Positions 7,931 through 14,297 of a stretch of 14,297 nt of DNA are shown here, piece by piece. The position numbers and the translations under genes are program-made. Position 1 is the first letter of the stretch; every line of letters starts with the position of its first letter. Source of the DNA: an uncultured Porphyromonas sp. (GTDB lineage Bacteria; Bacteroidota; Bacteroidia; Bacteroidales; Porphyromonadaceae); the NCBI RefSeq assembly GCF_915070105.1, contig NZ_CAJZFJ010000058.1:1-14297 (forward strand), given 5' to 3'. The notes beneath the pieces are model-generated. The model was given only the letters and a program-made list of their open reading frames with translations. It had not been told where the DNA came from and searched no databases.

Positions 7931-7938
7931 TATCTTTG
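7931..7938 (+). promoter_or_regulatory. Bacteroidota -7 promoter box for the acyl-CoA synthetase gene
   Basis: TATCTTTG matches TAnnTTTG and is identical to the box serving the divergent operon at 7280-7287. It predicts a start near 7943 and a leader of about 60 nt before the ATG at 8005. The box lies 33 bases beyond the right end of the repeat element, so the upstream promoter half abuts the element. No clear -33 TTG was found. The ATG is preceded by an A-rich stretch rather than a Shine-Dalgarno sequence. Confidence 0.6.
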
Positions 7939-8004
7939 CACAGATTTCAATTTATGTGCAACCCAAGGGGGTACAGCACGACAGCTAGTGACGAATAAAC
8001 AATC

Positions 8005-9687
8005 ATGATAGATAAGAACATCATTGCGCTCCTAGAGGATAGCTTCAAGAAGCACTGGGATCTACCCGCTGTCTCCAACTATGAGGGACGTGACTACACC
8101 TACGGACAGATGTGCGAGGCCATCGAGAAGTGGCACCTATTCTTCGCCGCTCGTGGACTCCAGCATGGTGATAAGGTCGCCCTAATGGGTAAGGATACAG
8201 CCGAGTGGTCGATCTTCTTCCTTGCAGTCATCACCTACGGCTGCGTGATCGTACCGATCCTGCAGGACTTCCCTCCACGGGATGCCATGCAGATCATCGG
8301 TCACTCCGAGGCCAAGCTCCTAGGTATTACCCCTAATCTATGGAGCAATATGAGCCCAGAGGGAGTACCTGCTATCTCGGTCGTCCTTGACTTCCAGGAT
8401 CGGGCTGTACTCTACGCTACGGAGCAGGAAGAGGTACAGAAGCAGCTGGAGGCAGTAGACCAAGAGTTCGCCCTACGCTTCCCTAAGGGGATGCAGCCCG
8501 AGGACGTACACTACTACCACATCCCCAATAGTGAGCTACTCGTACTGAACTATACCTCAGGGACGACGGGCTTCAGCAAGGGTGTTATGCTCTCGGGGAA
8601 TAACTTCGCAGGCAACCTCGTCTTCTGTATGCCACGCGACATCATTCGCCCCAGGGAGCGTCTACTCTGCTTCCTGCCTATGGCGCATGTGTACAGCTGT
8701 ATGATCAACCTCTTCCTGGCCCTAGCCAGTGGCACACACGTCGTGATCCTAGGTAAGGTACCCTCTCCGAAGATCCTAGGAGTAGCCTTCAAGAAGGTAC
8801 GCCCCCACGTGATCATCTCCGTCCCGTTGGTACTGGAGAAGATCTACCAGAATACCCTACAGCCCATCCTCAAGAGCCCCAAGGTACGCTTCATGCTATC
8901 CCTACCTATCCTACGTGACATCGTCTATCGTAAGATAAAGGCTCAGCTCTCTGAAGGGCTCGGAGGAGAGTTCCGCCAAGTCATCGTCGGCGGAGCAGCT
9001 CTCAACCCCGAGGTTGGAGCCTTCCTCAAGCGTATCGGCTTCCCCATCACCGTGGGTTATGGAATGACAGAGTGTGCTCCTCTCATCTCCTTTATCGAGG
9101 CTGAGCACTGGCGTCTGCGCTCCTGTGGGCGTGTACTTCACCCCTACATGGAGGCTCGTATCGCTCCCCTAGACGAGGATCATCAGCACAACGTAGGTCA
9201 GGTAGAGGATCAGATAGGTGAGATCCAGGTACGTGGAGAGAATGTGTGCATGGGCTACTTCAAGAACCCAGAGCAGACAGCCTCACTCTTCACCGAAGAT
9301 GGCTGGATGCGCACCGGAGACCTAGGCACTATGGACAGCGACCACTACCTCTATATCCGTGGTCGCTCTAAGGCAATGCTCCTAGGCCCCAACGGGCAGA
9401 ACATCTATCCCGAGGAGATTGAGACCAAGATCGGGCTACTTCCCTATGTACAAGAGAGCCTCGTACTAATGCGTGAAGGTAAGCTAGAGGCTGTGATCGT
9501 ACCTAACCAGCAGCTCATCGAAGAGGCAGGGATGACCCTCGAGGAGGGATGGCACCTGATACAAGGGCTTAGGTCGAAGCTCAATGAGCAGCTCGGTAGC
9601 TACGAGAAGATCCAACACTTCGAGCTCCGCACCACCCCCTTCGAGAAGACTCCGAAGCAGAGCATCCGACGCTACCTATACAAGTAG
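8005..9687 (+). CDS. AMP-forming long-chain acyl-CoA synthetase (fatty acid-CoA ligase)
   Basis: The enzyme adenylates a fatty acid with ATP and transfers the acyl group to coenzyme A, feeding lipid synthesis or fatty acid recycling at the cytoplasmic membrane face. The protein is 560 residues, normal for bacterial members. The phosphate-binding loop YTSGTTGFSKG is at residues 183-193. The adenylate motif YGMTE is at 352-356. The TGDLG motif (Asp-439) and YIRGRSK hinge follow, and the C-terminal KTPKQSIRRYLYK carries the probable catalytic lysine (Lys-548 or Lys-551). There is no signal peptide. It is a single-gene unit: its own promoter box lies upstream and a bidirectional terminator follows. 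Chain-length preference cannot be read from sequence; a FadD-like or FadD15-like label would be equally fair. Confidence 0.92.
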   Translation: MIDKNIIALLEDSFKKHWDLPAVSNYEGRDYTYGQMCEAIEKWHLFFAARGLQHGDKVALMGKDTAEWSIFFLAVITYGCVIVPILQDFPPRDAMQIIGHSEAKLLGITPNLWSNMSPEGVPAISVVLDFQDRAVLYATEQEEVQKQLEAVDQEFALRFPKGMQPEDVHYYHIPNSELLVLNYTSGTTGFSKGVMLSGNNFAGNLVFCMPRDIIRPRERLLCFLPMAHVYSCMINLFLALASGTHVVILGKVPSPKILGVAFKKVRPHVIISVPLVLEKIYQNTLQPILKSPKVRFMLSLPILRDIVYRKIKAQLSEGLGGEFRQVIVGGAALNPEVGAFLKRIGFPITVGYGMTECAPLISFIEAEHWRLRSCGRVLHPYMEARIAPLDEDHQHNVGQVEDQIGEIQVRGENVCMGYFKNPEQTASLFTEDGWMRTGDLGTMDSDHYLYIRGRSKAMLLGPNGQNIYPEEIETKIGLLPYVQESLVLMREGKLEAVIVPNQQLIEEAGMTLEEGWHLIQGLRSKLNEQLGSYEKIQHFELRTTPFEKTPKQSIRRYLYK

Positions 9688-9706
9688 CCTCCACTTCCAA
9701 TAAGAC

Positions 9707-9749
9707 CAAGGGCGACACGCTCCCACTTGTGGGGAGCATGTCGCCCTTG
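9707..9749. terminator. bidirectional terminator between acyl-CoA synthetase and bioB
   Basis: CAAGGGCGACA (9707-9717) pairs with TGTCGCCCTTG (9739-9749). After one C/A mismatch, GCTCCC (9719-9724) pairs with GGGAGC (9732-9737), leaving a 7-base loop. The stem is 17 pairs and lies between two convergent genes. There is no long T tract on either side, as with the other terminators in this window. Confidence 0.88.
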
Positions 9750-9773
9750 ACTATTGCTAGACCTATGAGGCCT

Positions 9774-10766
9774 CTAGTGGTCGTACTGCACCTCCCAGTC
9801 TACAGGGCGGTTCTCCTTGCCACACTCGGCTATCATAGCCATATCCTCTCGGGCTTGTCTACCGATGGTCGTCAAGAGATCCCCCGTGATAGCGGAGTTA
9901 ATACCGATATAGATCGCCCTACGCTGAGTCTCGGGACTTAGCTGGGCACGCCCCCCAGAGAAGCGAAGGAAGGCACGAGGGTTCACTAGCCTAAAGACTG
10001 CGATCGCCGATAGGACCTCATCCTCCGTGAGTGGTGTAGAGTGTCCGAGGGGAGTCCCCTCAATCGGCTGTAGGATGTTGATCGGAATGCTCTCTGATCC
10101 CAGACGCTTGAGATAGAATGCCAGCTCCACTCTCTGCTGGAGACTCTCCCCCATTCCGATGATCCCTCCGCAGCAGATACGCATACCCACCTGTCGGGCT
10201 GCCTGGAGTGTCGCCTCCTTATCCTGCTGGGTATGTGTCGTACAGAGCTCAGCGAAGTAGCTAGGGGCAGTCTCCATATTGCAGTGATAGGTAGTGACTC
10301 CACTATCGAAGAGCTTCTGTAGCTGCCCTTGGTTGAGAAGCCCAAGGGAGGCACAGCACTTCAGCGAAGGCTCTGCCCTCTTGATCGCGCGATAGCTGAT
10401 GGAGATAAGGTCTATCTCTCGGTCGGTCTGCCTGCGCCCACTGGCCACGAGGGAGAAGCGTCCGATACCCTGCTTGTGGTTATAGCGAGCCTGAGCTACA
10501 CACTCGCTCGGGGAGACGAGGGCATAGCGCTCTGCCGAGGTCGCATAGTGACCACTCTGGGCGCACCACTTGCAGTCCTCGGGACAGTTGCCACTCTTAG
10601 CATTGATGATCGAGCAGGTGTCGAAGGCATTACCTAGGAAGTGCTCCGTGACCTCATGGGCCGCTTCGTAGAGCTCTGCACGATCGCCTCGGATGAGGAG
10701 CTCTAGGGCTTCGTCCTCTGTGAGGTCACCACCAGCGAGTATCCGTGCCTTGATTTCTTGGATCAT
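9774..10766 (-). CDS. bioB: biotin synthase
   Basis: BioB is a radical SAM enzyme that inserts sulfur into dethiobiotin in the last step of biotin synthesis. The protein is 330 residues, the usual length. The [4Fe-4S] motif GNCPEDCKWCAQ has Cys-61, Cys-65 and Cys-68. Further conserved blocks are YHCNMETAPSYF, CCGGIIGMGES, INILQPIEGTPLG, RFSGGRAQLSPE and NSAITGDLLTTIGR, which cover the second cluster and substrate site. It is cytosolic. No other bio gene lies in the window, so the rest of the pathway is elsewhere or absent. About 50 bases upstream of the ATG is a large hairpin that probably separates it from the transporter unit; I did not find a TAnnTTTG box for it. No cofactor-binding RNA or BirA-type operator was recognised. 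Confidence 0.95.
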   Translation of the reverse strand: MIQEIKARILAGGDLTEDEALELLIRGDRAELYEAAHEVTEHFLGNAFDTCSIINAKSGNCPEDCKWCAQSGHYATSAERYALVSPSECVAQARYNHKQGIGRFSLVASGRRQTDREIDLISISYRAIKRAEPSLKCCASLGLLNQGQLQKLFDSGVTTYHCNMETAPSYFAELCTTHTQQDKEATLQAARQVGMRICCGGIIGMGESLQQRVELAFYLKRLGSESIPINILQPIEGTPLGHSTPLTEDEVLSAIAVFRLVNPRAFLRFSGGRAQLSPETQRRAIYIGINSAITGDLLTTIGRQAREDMAMIAECGKENRPVDWEVQYDH

Positions 10767-10815
10767 GGATATGTGAAGATGTCGATATGAGATGAGTATG
10801 AATAATATATACGAG

Positions 10816-10862
10816 GAAGCCTCACGAAGCCATCGGTAGACACCGAGGCTTCGTGAGGCTTC
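10816..10862 (-). terminator. large hairpin, probable terminator upstream of bioB
   Basis: GAAGCCTCACGAAGCC (10816-10831) is perfectly complementary to GGCTTCGTGAGGCTTC (10847-10862). Inside, TCGGT (10833-10837) pairs with ACCGA (10842-10846) around an AGAC loop, giving 21 pairs with one bulged A. It could end leftward transcription from the transporter operon. The T-rich tail is weak on both strands, so attenuation or RNA-processing roles upstream of bioB are also possible. Confidence 0.65.
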
Positions 10863-11228
10863 TTTGCTTGTGTTCCTCCCTGAGGGGGAGGTGATGTGCT
10901 GGAGCTACCGGAGCTATGTAGGCAGTAGAGCAGAGTAGAAGCAGATGCTCTCTCAGCTCGGCCTGTAGCCCATCCTCCTCGTAGGGTTCACCTTGGGTAG
11001 AGGGGACATTTAATCCCTCTCGTGTATCACCACTACGATGAGCTAGGAGTCCAATGCACTTGCCAGCGAGACGCTCTGTGACGCTCGTGGCGAGGTGTCC
11101 TATAGTGACGTTGTGGCTTAGGCTATGGAAGACGGCTGCCCGACTTCGTGTCCAGCGACGAAAGCGAAGTCGGGAGACCGTCCTTACATGTTGTCCTTGA
11201 CCCAACATCTGCTATAGGGGAGGTGATC
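10863..11228. other. intergenic region with no convincing gene; possible decayed ORF
   Basis: This stretch between the transporter stop and the bioB hairpin holds no gene I recognise. A 128-codon minus-strand frame (10822-11208) exists. Its middle (NVTIGHLATSVTERLAGKCI onward) has a protein-like composition and codon use like the neighbours. However, its first 30 residues fall on a large hairpin, its end runs into the terminator stem, and no start signal or family is visible. It may be a degraded gene or chance. No tRNA, tmRNA or RNase P signature was seen. Confidence 0.4.
11131..11182 (-). other. structured hairpin downstream of the POT transporter gene
   Basis: CCCGACTTCG (11139-11148) pairs with CGAAGTCGGG (11165-11174). 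Outside a 3x3 internal loop, GACGG (11131-11135) pairs with CCGTC (11178-11182), giving 15 pairs in total. A smaller hairpin, ATGTTG/CAACAT (11188-11193 and 11203-11208), lies beside it. The position, about 50 bases after the transporter stop, suits a 3' end or mRNA-stabilising structure. There is no T tract, so a terminator role is only possible. Confidence 0.55.
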
Positions 11229-12788
11229 TTACTTAGCTACACGCTCTAGCCACTTGACCATCGCAAGCATCGTAATCATAGAGGCTGCGCAAGCCCCAAC
11301 AAAGACGAGCCAGCAGGCCCACAGAGGAACGTTCAGGTAGAGGATACCACCGATGAAGAGGAGGGAGTTCCCCACAGCTGTAGCTGCGAGCCAGCAACCC
11401 TGCATCACACCCTGCAGATGAGGAGGTGCGACCTTCGAGACGAAGGAGAGACCTAGAGGAGAGATGAAGAGCTCAGCCACCGTCAGGATGAAGTACATAC
11501 CGACCATGACAAAGGGCGTAATACGCATAGCCTCCTTAGCAGACTCATCCATTGCTGATAGGGCTTCCTTACCAGGCAGAGCCATAGAGCAAGCCATGAG
11601 GAAGATATAGGCCGAAGCAGCGATACCCATACCGATAGCGATCTTACGGGGAGCAGAGGGCTCCTTGCCCTTGGCATTGAGTCTACCGAAGATGAACATA
11701 ACGATCGGCGTGAGTAGCACCACGAAGATGGGGTTCACAGCCTGGAAGATCTCTGCACCCTTGATCTGCGTGAAGCCTAGGTCAATATTGATCACACTTA
11801 GGTCTACGTAGTCACGGGCAAAGTAAGTCAGAGAGTATCCGTTCTGGTGGAAGGACATCCAGAAGAAGATCACAACAGCGAACACAGCGAAGAGCGCATA
11901 GATACGCTGCTTGATCTCGGCAGCCCCCATCTTGACCTCTTCCTTAGAGATCTGCTTATCACCATCCTGTACCACAGTCTTGGTCCCAGGGTTAGGGAAG
12001 CGAGACTTATTCACGACGAAGATCACAAGTGATACAAGGATCATCACGATAGCTGCAGCAAAGGCGTAGTGGAAGCCCCGGCTGAAGACATCCAGATAGC
12101 GATTGACGAACTCTCCGAGATCAGAGAAGGACTGGCCTGCTAGGGACACCTTACCAGAGAGTGCCTGGAGGTTGTCAAGCGCCTGCTGTGGCATAGCCGC
12201 ACCCTCCTTGAGATACTGGTGACATAGTGCAGGTAGGTCACCATTGTAGTCGAAGCCATTGGTCTTGAGCCACCAGTTACGTATCCCTACAGCCATGAAG
12301 GGTGCGAAGATCCCCCCGATGTTGATGAACATGTAGAAGATCTGGAAGCCAGCGTCACGTACCTTAGAGTAGATAGGGTCATCATACATCTGACCGACGA
12401 GCGCCTGGAGGTTCCCCTTGAATAGACCATTACCAAAGGCGATGACCGCTAGTCCGAGACAGGAGATAGAGAGATAGAGACCTAGGCTAGGCACGGGGGT
12501 CGGAGTGGGTATGGCGATGATCATATAGCCAATAGCCATGACGACGAGACCCATGAGGATCGTCCCCTTGTAGTTCTTTGTTCGGTCAGCGATGATCCCC
12601 CCTACTAGGGCTAGTAGGTAGATGGAGGCATAGAAGGCCGAGTAGATGTACCCTGTGACGTCCTCCGAGAGGCCGAACTTGGCCGAGATGAAGAGCGTCA
12701 AGATCGCCATCATGATGTAGAAGCCGAAGCGCTCTCCCATGTTGGCGAGAGAGGCTGCGAGCAATCCCTTAGGATGATTTTTGAACAT
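11229..12788 (-). CDS. POT/PTR2-family peptide transporter (MFS)
   Basis: This is an inner-membrane transporter of the proton-dependent oligopeptide family, 519 residues, predicted to have about 14 helices. The N-terminus HPKGLL and the block YMFINIGGIFAPF (family pattern FINIGS) place it in the POT branch. So do GGIIADRTKNYKGTILMG (the MFS loop between helices 2 and 3) and LSPLGLSFVSKVAPPHLQG-like C-terminal motifs. It is probably a di- or tripeptide importer, fitting an amino-acid-fermenting bacterium. A departure from the classic family is visible in helix 1. The ExxERFxYY motif reads NMGERFGFY (residues 16-24), so the first acidic residue is Asn-16; the following Arg of typical members is also missing (IMMAIL). 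It follows the DUF4831 gene by 56 bases without a terminator or promoter box, so cotranscription is likely. Confidence 0.9.
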   Translation of the reverse strand: MFKNHPKGLLAASLANMGERFGFYIMMAILTLFISAKFGLSEDVTGYIYSAFYASIYLLALVGGIIADRTKNYKGTILMGLVVMAIGYMIIAIPTPTPVPSLGLYLSISCLGLAVIAFGNGLFKGNLQALVGQMYDDPIYSKVRDAGFQIFYMFINIGGIFAPFMAVGIRNWWLKTNGFDYNGDLPALCHQYLKEGAAMPQQALDNLQALSGKVSLAGQSFSDLGEFVNRYLDVFSRGFHYAFAAAIVMILVSLVIFVVNKSRFPNPGTKTVVQDGDKQISKEEVKMGAAEIKQRIYALFAVFAVVIFFWMSFHQNGYSLTYFARDYVDLSVINIDLGFTQIKGAEIFQAVNPIFVVLLTPIVMFIFGRLNAKGKEPSAPRKIAIGMGIAASAYIFLMACSMALPGKEALSAMDESAKEAMRITPFVMVGMYFILTVAELFISPLGLSFVSKVAPPHLQGVMQGCWLAATAVGNSLLFIGGILYLNVPLWACWLVFVGACAASMITMLAMVKWLERVAK

Positions 12789-12844
12789 AGAGTTGGTAAG
12801 TTGTTAGGAGGTGAGTATTGTTGGTGAGTTAATCCTCTGTATGA

Positions 12845-13945
12845 CTATTCCTGACGAATATTCAGGATCGCACCTGTCCGTGTGTCTAGGTAGACAGCTG
12901 TCGGCTGTGCTGGTGTTAGGCTAAACATCTTCGGGGCAAGCGCCTGCTGCGTACCCAGCTGTGTGAGGGGGAGCTTCTCTGAGGCCAGCTTACGACCCTC
13001 ATAGGTAAGGGTCAGCAGAGCCTCTCCTGGGAGGTTGTAGACGACACTTCCCTCGAGCTGCTTGTCCTTCTTGCGTTGCTCCTTCTCTCCGAGGGGCTCG
13101 GCACGCTCTGTTGCCTGCAGGGAGAGCAGGACTGGTGCACCGCTCAGATCATCTCGTCCCACGAGCCCACCGAGCTCAGAGAAGCGAGCAATGACGACAT
13201 CCCGTGCATCCTCTCCCGTAGGATCGTAGATGAAGGCATAGGTCATCACACGCTCCGTCGTATCACCGAGGAAGAGGCGCTGTGTCCTGCGCTCCTCGGT
13301 ACGTAGACGATCTAGGACGAGACGCATGGACTCGCCGTCCTTCGGCATATTGTCTACCGACCCCGTGAGGATATTCATCGCACTCTCTCGTACCTCATAG
13401 AGGTAGTTCGCAGCGATCTCGGCCTGCTTGGACTTGGTCCCAGCCTGCGCATATTCACGGGGGAGGGAGGGGAGCGCCTTGTCAGCCACCTTCTGCTCTA
13501 TGGCTTGACCGAGGGGCAGGTGGTGTGGGGAGCTCTCCTCGCTCGGATCAGTATTGCCGTTGATGGAATAGAGTATTCCCCTATCCGTCAGCTTGACGAA
13601 GGGTGCCGTGCTCTTCTTATCGAAGACGATGAGATACTGCTTCGTCGTGTCAGGCTGACCGAGGATACGTAGCGTGGAGCCAGTGATCTCGTAGGTCCTC
13701 GTAGGCTCTGCACTTGCCTTTTGGCTTAGATATTTATCTGCATAGCTAGATAGCACTCCGGGGGTATAGGTGCGCTCACGCACGGAGATGACGATCTGCA
13801 CCTTGGTCTCAGGGAGTCTATAGACTATACCATAGTCGGTCTCCTTCGTCACGTCATAGCGTTTGACCTTACTCTGAGCATTGAGCCCAGCCTGCACGAG
13901 ACAGAGGCAACCTAGGACTAAAAGGGAGCGTTCGAATCGAATCAT
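12845..13945 (-). CDS. DUF4831 family secreted protein
   Basis: The protein is 366 residues with a signal peptide (hydrophobic core about 8-20, cleavage likely after LNA before Gln-24), so it is periplasmic or outer-membrane associated. The conserved block YGIVYRLPETKVQIVISVRE with RTYTPGVLSSYADKYL, and the following APFVKLTDRGILYSINGN, match DUF4831, a Bacteroidota family of unknown function. The C-terminal half is rich in beta-type sequence (EGSVVYNLPGEALLTLTYEG). No catalytic motif or lipobox is seen. It is the first gene of a leftward unit with the POT transporter, and a promoter lies just upstream. A function in envelope homeostasis or stress is possible but not supported by anything in the sequence. 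Confidence 0.85.
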   Translation of the reverse strand: MIRFERSLLVLGCLCLVQAGLNAQSKVKRYDVTKETDYGIVYRLPETKVQIVISVRERTYTPGVLSSYADKYLSQKASAEPTRTYEITGSTLRILGQPDTTKQYLIVFDKKSTAPFVKLTDRGILYSINGNTDPSEESSPHHLPLGQAIEQKVADKALPSLPREYAQAGTKSKQAEIAANYLYEVRESAMNILTGSVDNMPKDGESMRLVLDRLRTEERRTQRLFLGDTTERVMTYAFIYDPTGEDARDVVIARFSELGGLVGRDDLSGAPVLLSLQATERAEPLGEKEQRKKDKQLEGSVVYNLPGEALLTLTYEGRKLASEKLPLTQLGTQQALAPKMFSLTPAQPTAVYLDTRTGAILNIRQE

Positions 13946-13984
13946 GAATACCTAATATGTTATATAGAGCTTGATCTCTTAGGA

Positions 13985-14015
13985 CAAAACTACTAAAAAC
14001 TACACGGATGGTCAA
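13985..14015 (-). promoter_or_regulatory. Bacteroidota-type promoter of the DUF4831-POT unit
   Basis: On the minus strand TAGTTTTG (13985-13992) matches the -7 consensus TAnnTTTG, and TTG (13013-13015 counted as 14013-14015 in this window) lies 20 bases upstream as the -33 element. This predicts a start near 13980 and a leader of about 35 nt. It is the only promoter in the window where both elements are visible. Confidence 0.65.
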
Positions 14016-14200
14016 GCCCTTAGCACCCTTACCCCGTAATAATACTCCATCTGTCCTCTTTATACCCTCTGTCATTAGGGACTTAATAAGCACCTCTGGA
14101 GATCAAGATACCGCCAACTCTAGCCCCTCATCACGCGCGCGTACATTTTACGATATATACAGGAGTCGCATGGCAGAACAAGCATCCGTCACTTGCCCTC
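14016..14200. other. non-coding spacer upstream of the DUF4831 promoter
   Basis: No gene is supported here. The short plus-strand frame (14008-14208) starts on the opposing promoter and ends in the repeat. The segment includes a GCGCGCG tract near 14135. At 14149-14180 it has a weak resemblance (shared TATATA-AGG and ATGG-CAG-ACA blocks) to 7508-7540, the equivalent flank of the other repeat copy. Confidence 0.45.
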
Positions 14201-14297
14201 AGGGCTGACGCATGGAATCACTATAGTGCGAGGGCAAGGTCCTCAAGGAGCATACGCCGAAGATAGAAGTATCCGTGTCCTAGTCTAGATATGCCAA
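14201..14297 (+). repeat. second, partial copy of the left arm of the MITE-like element
   Basis: Starting at AGGGCTGA, this stretch aligns by hand to 7545-7642 in the same orientation, with about 71 of 98 positions identical and one single-base gap. The best-conserved parts are the first 20 bases and the last block (CTAGATATGCCA against CTAGATATACCA). The copy runs off the window end before the point where the other copy carries the GTGTACAC array. A 9-base inverted repeat CTTGCCCTC/GAGGGCAAG (14192-14200 and 14230-14238) and the palindrome CACTATAGTG (14219-14228) are private to this copy. Confidence 0.65.

Noticed and set aside
10767..10862. Biotin-related riboswitch or BirA operator before bioB
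   Set aside because: Only a simple long hairpin is visible; no known biotin-sensing RNA exists that I could match, and no BirA-like palindrome was found.
10863..11228. tmRNA, RNase P RNA or tRNA gene
   Set aside because: The conserved signatures of these RNAs (tag peptide, P4-type core, T-loop) could not be found on either strand.
14008..14208. 66-codon plus-strand open frame
   Set aside because: It starts over the promoter of the opposing DUF4831 gene and ends within the dispersed repeat.

Overview
The window looks like chromosomal DNA of a Bacteroidota member, most probably Porphyromonas or a close relative with about half G+C. The evidence is a set of Bacteroidales-type families (DUF4924, DUF4831, an exported glycoside hydrolase family 109-like protein, a POT transporter starting MFKNHPKG), Bacteroidota promoter boxes of the form TAnnTTTG, weak or absent Shine-Dalgarno sequences, and long-stem terminators. 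The species is not resolvable by eye. There are no rRNA or tRNA genes, no transposase gene, no CRISPR array and no recognisable defence locus.

Layout. Positions 1-2188 (+) hold the end of a two-gene NatA/NatB-type ABC exporter (ATPase, then permease, overlapping by 8 bases), closed by a strong bidirectional hairpin at 2252-2301. Positions 2319-7194 (-) form a probable four-gene operon, in transcription order: exported nucleotide pyrophosphatase/phosphodiesterase-like protein, DUF4924 protein, peptide chain release factor 3 (prfC), exported GH109-like protein. A TATCTTTG promoter box lies at 7280-7287. Positions 7195-8004 are an 810-base intergenic region holding the most unusual structure of the window. 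A non-coding element with terminal inverted repeats (7545-7898) contains three 22-base tandem units built from GTGTACAC palindromes (7671-7736). Positions 8005-9687 (+) encode an AMP-forming long-chain acyl-CoA synthetase with its own promoter. It converges on bioB (9774-10766, -) through a second bidirectional terminator. Positions 10767-11228 hold two large hairpins and no convincing gene. Positions 11229-13945 (-) hold a DUF4831 secreted protein followed by a POT/PTR-family transporter, with a promoter near 13985-14015. From 14201 to the window end there is a second, diverged and cut-off copy of the left arm of the 7545 element.

How the genes work together. Most of the content is housekeeping or cell-envelope function: membrane export, translation termination, lipid activation, biotin synthesis, peptide uptake, periplasmic phosphodiester and glycan hydrolysis. 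The genes do not form one pathway. The best candidate for something undescribed is the dispersed, palindrome-array-bearing, MITE-like repeat. Its two copies lie in the same orientation, each about 0.2-0.26 kb upstream of the promoter of a leftward operon. This rests on hand alignment and is a hypothesis, not a demonstrated system.
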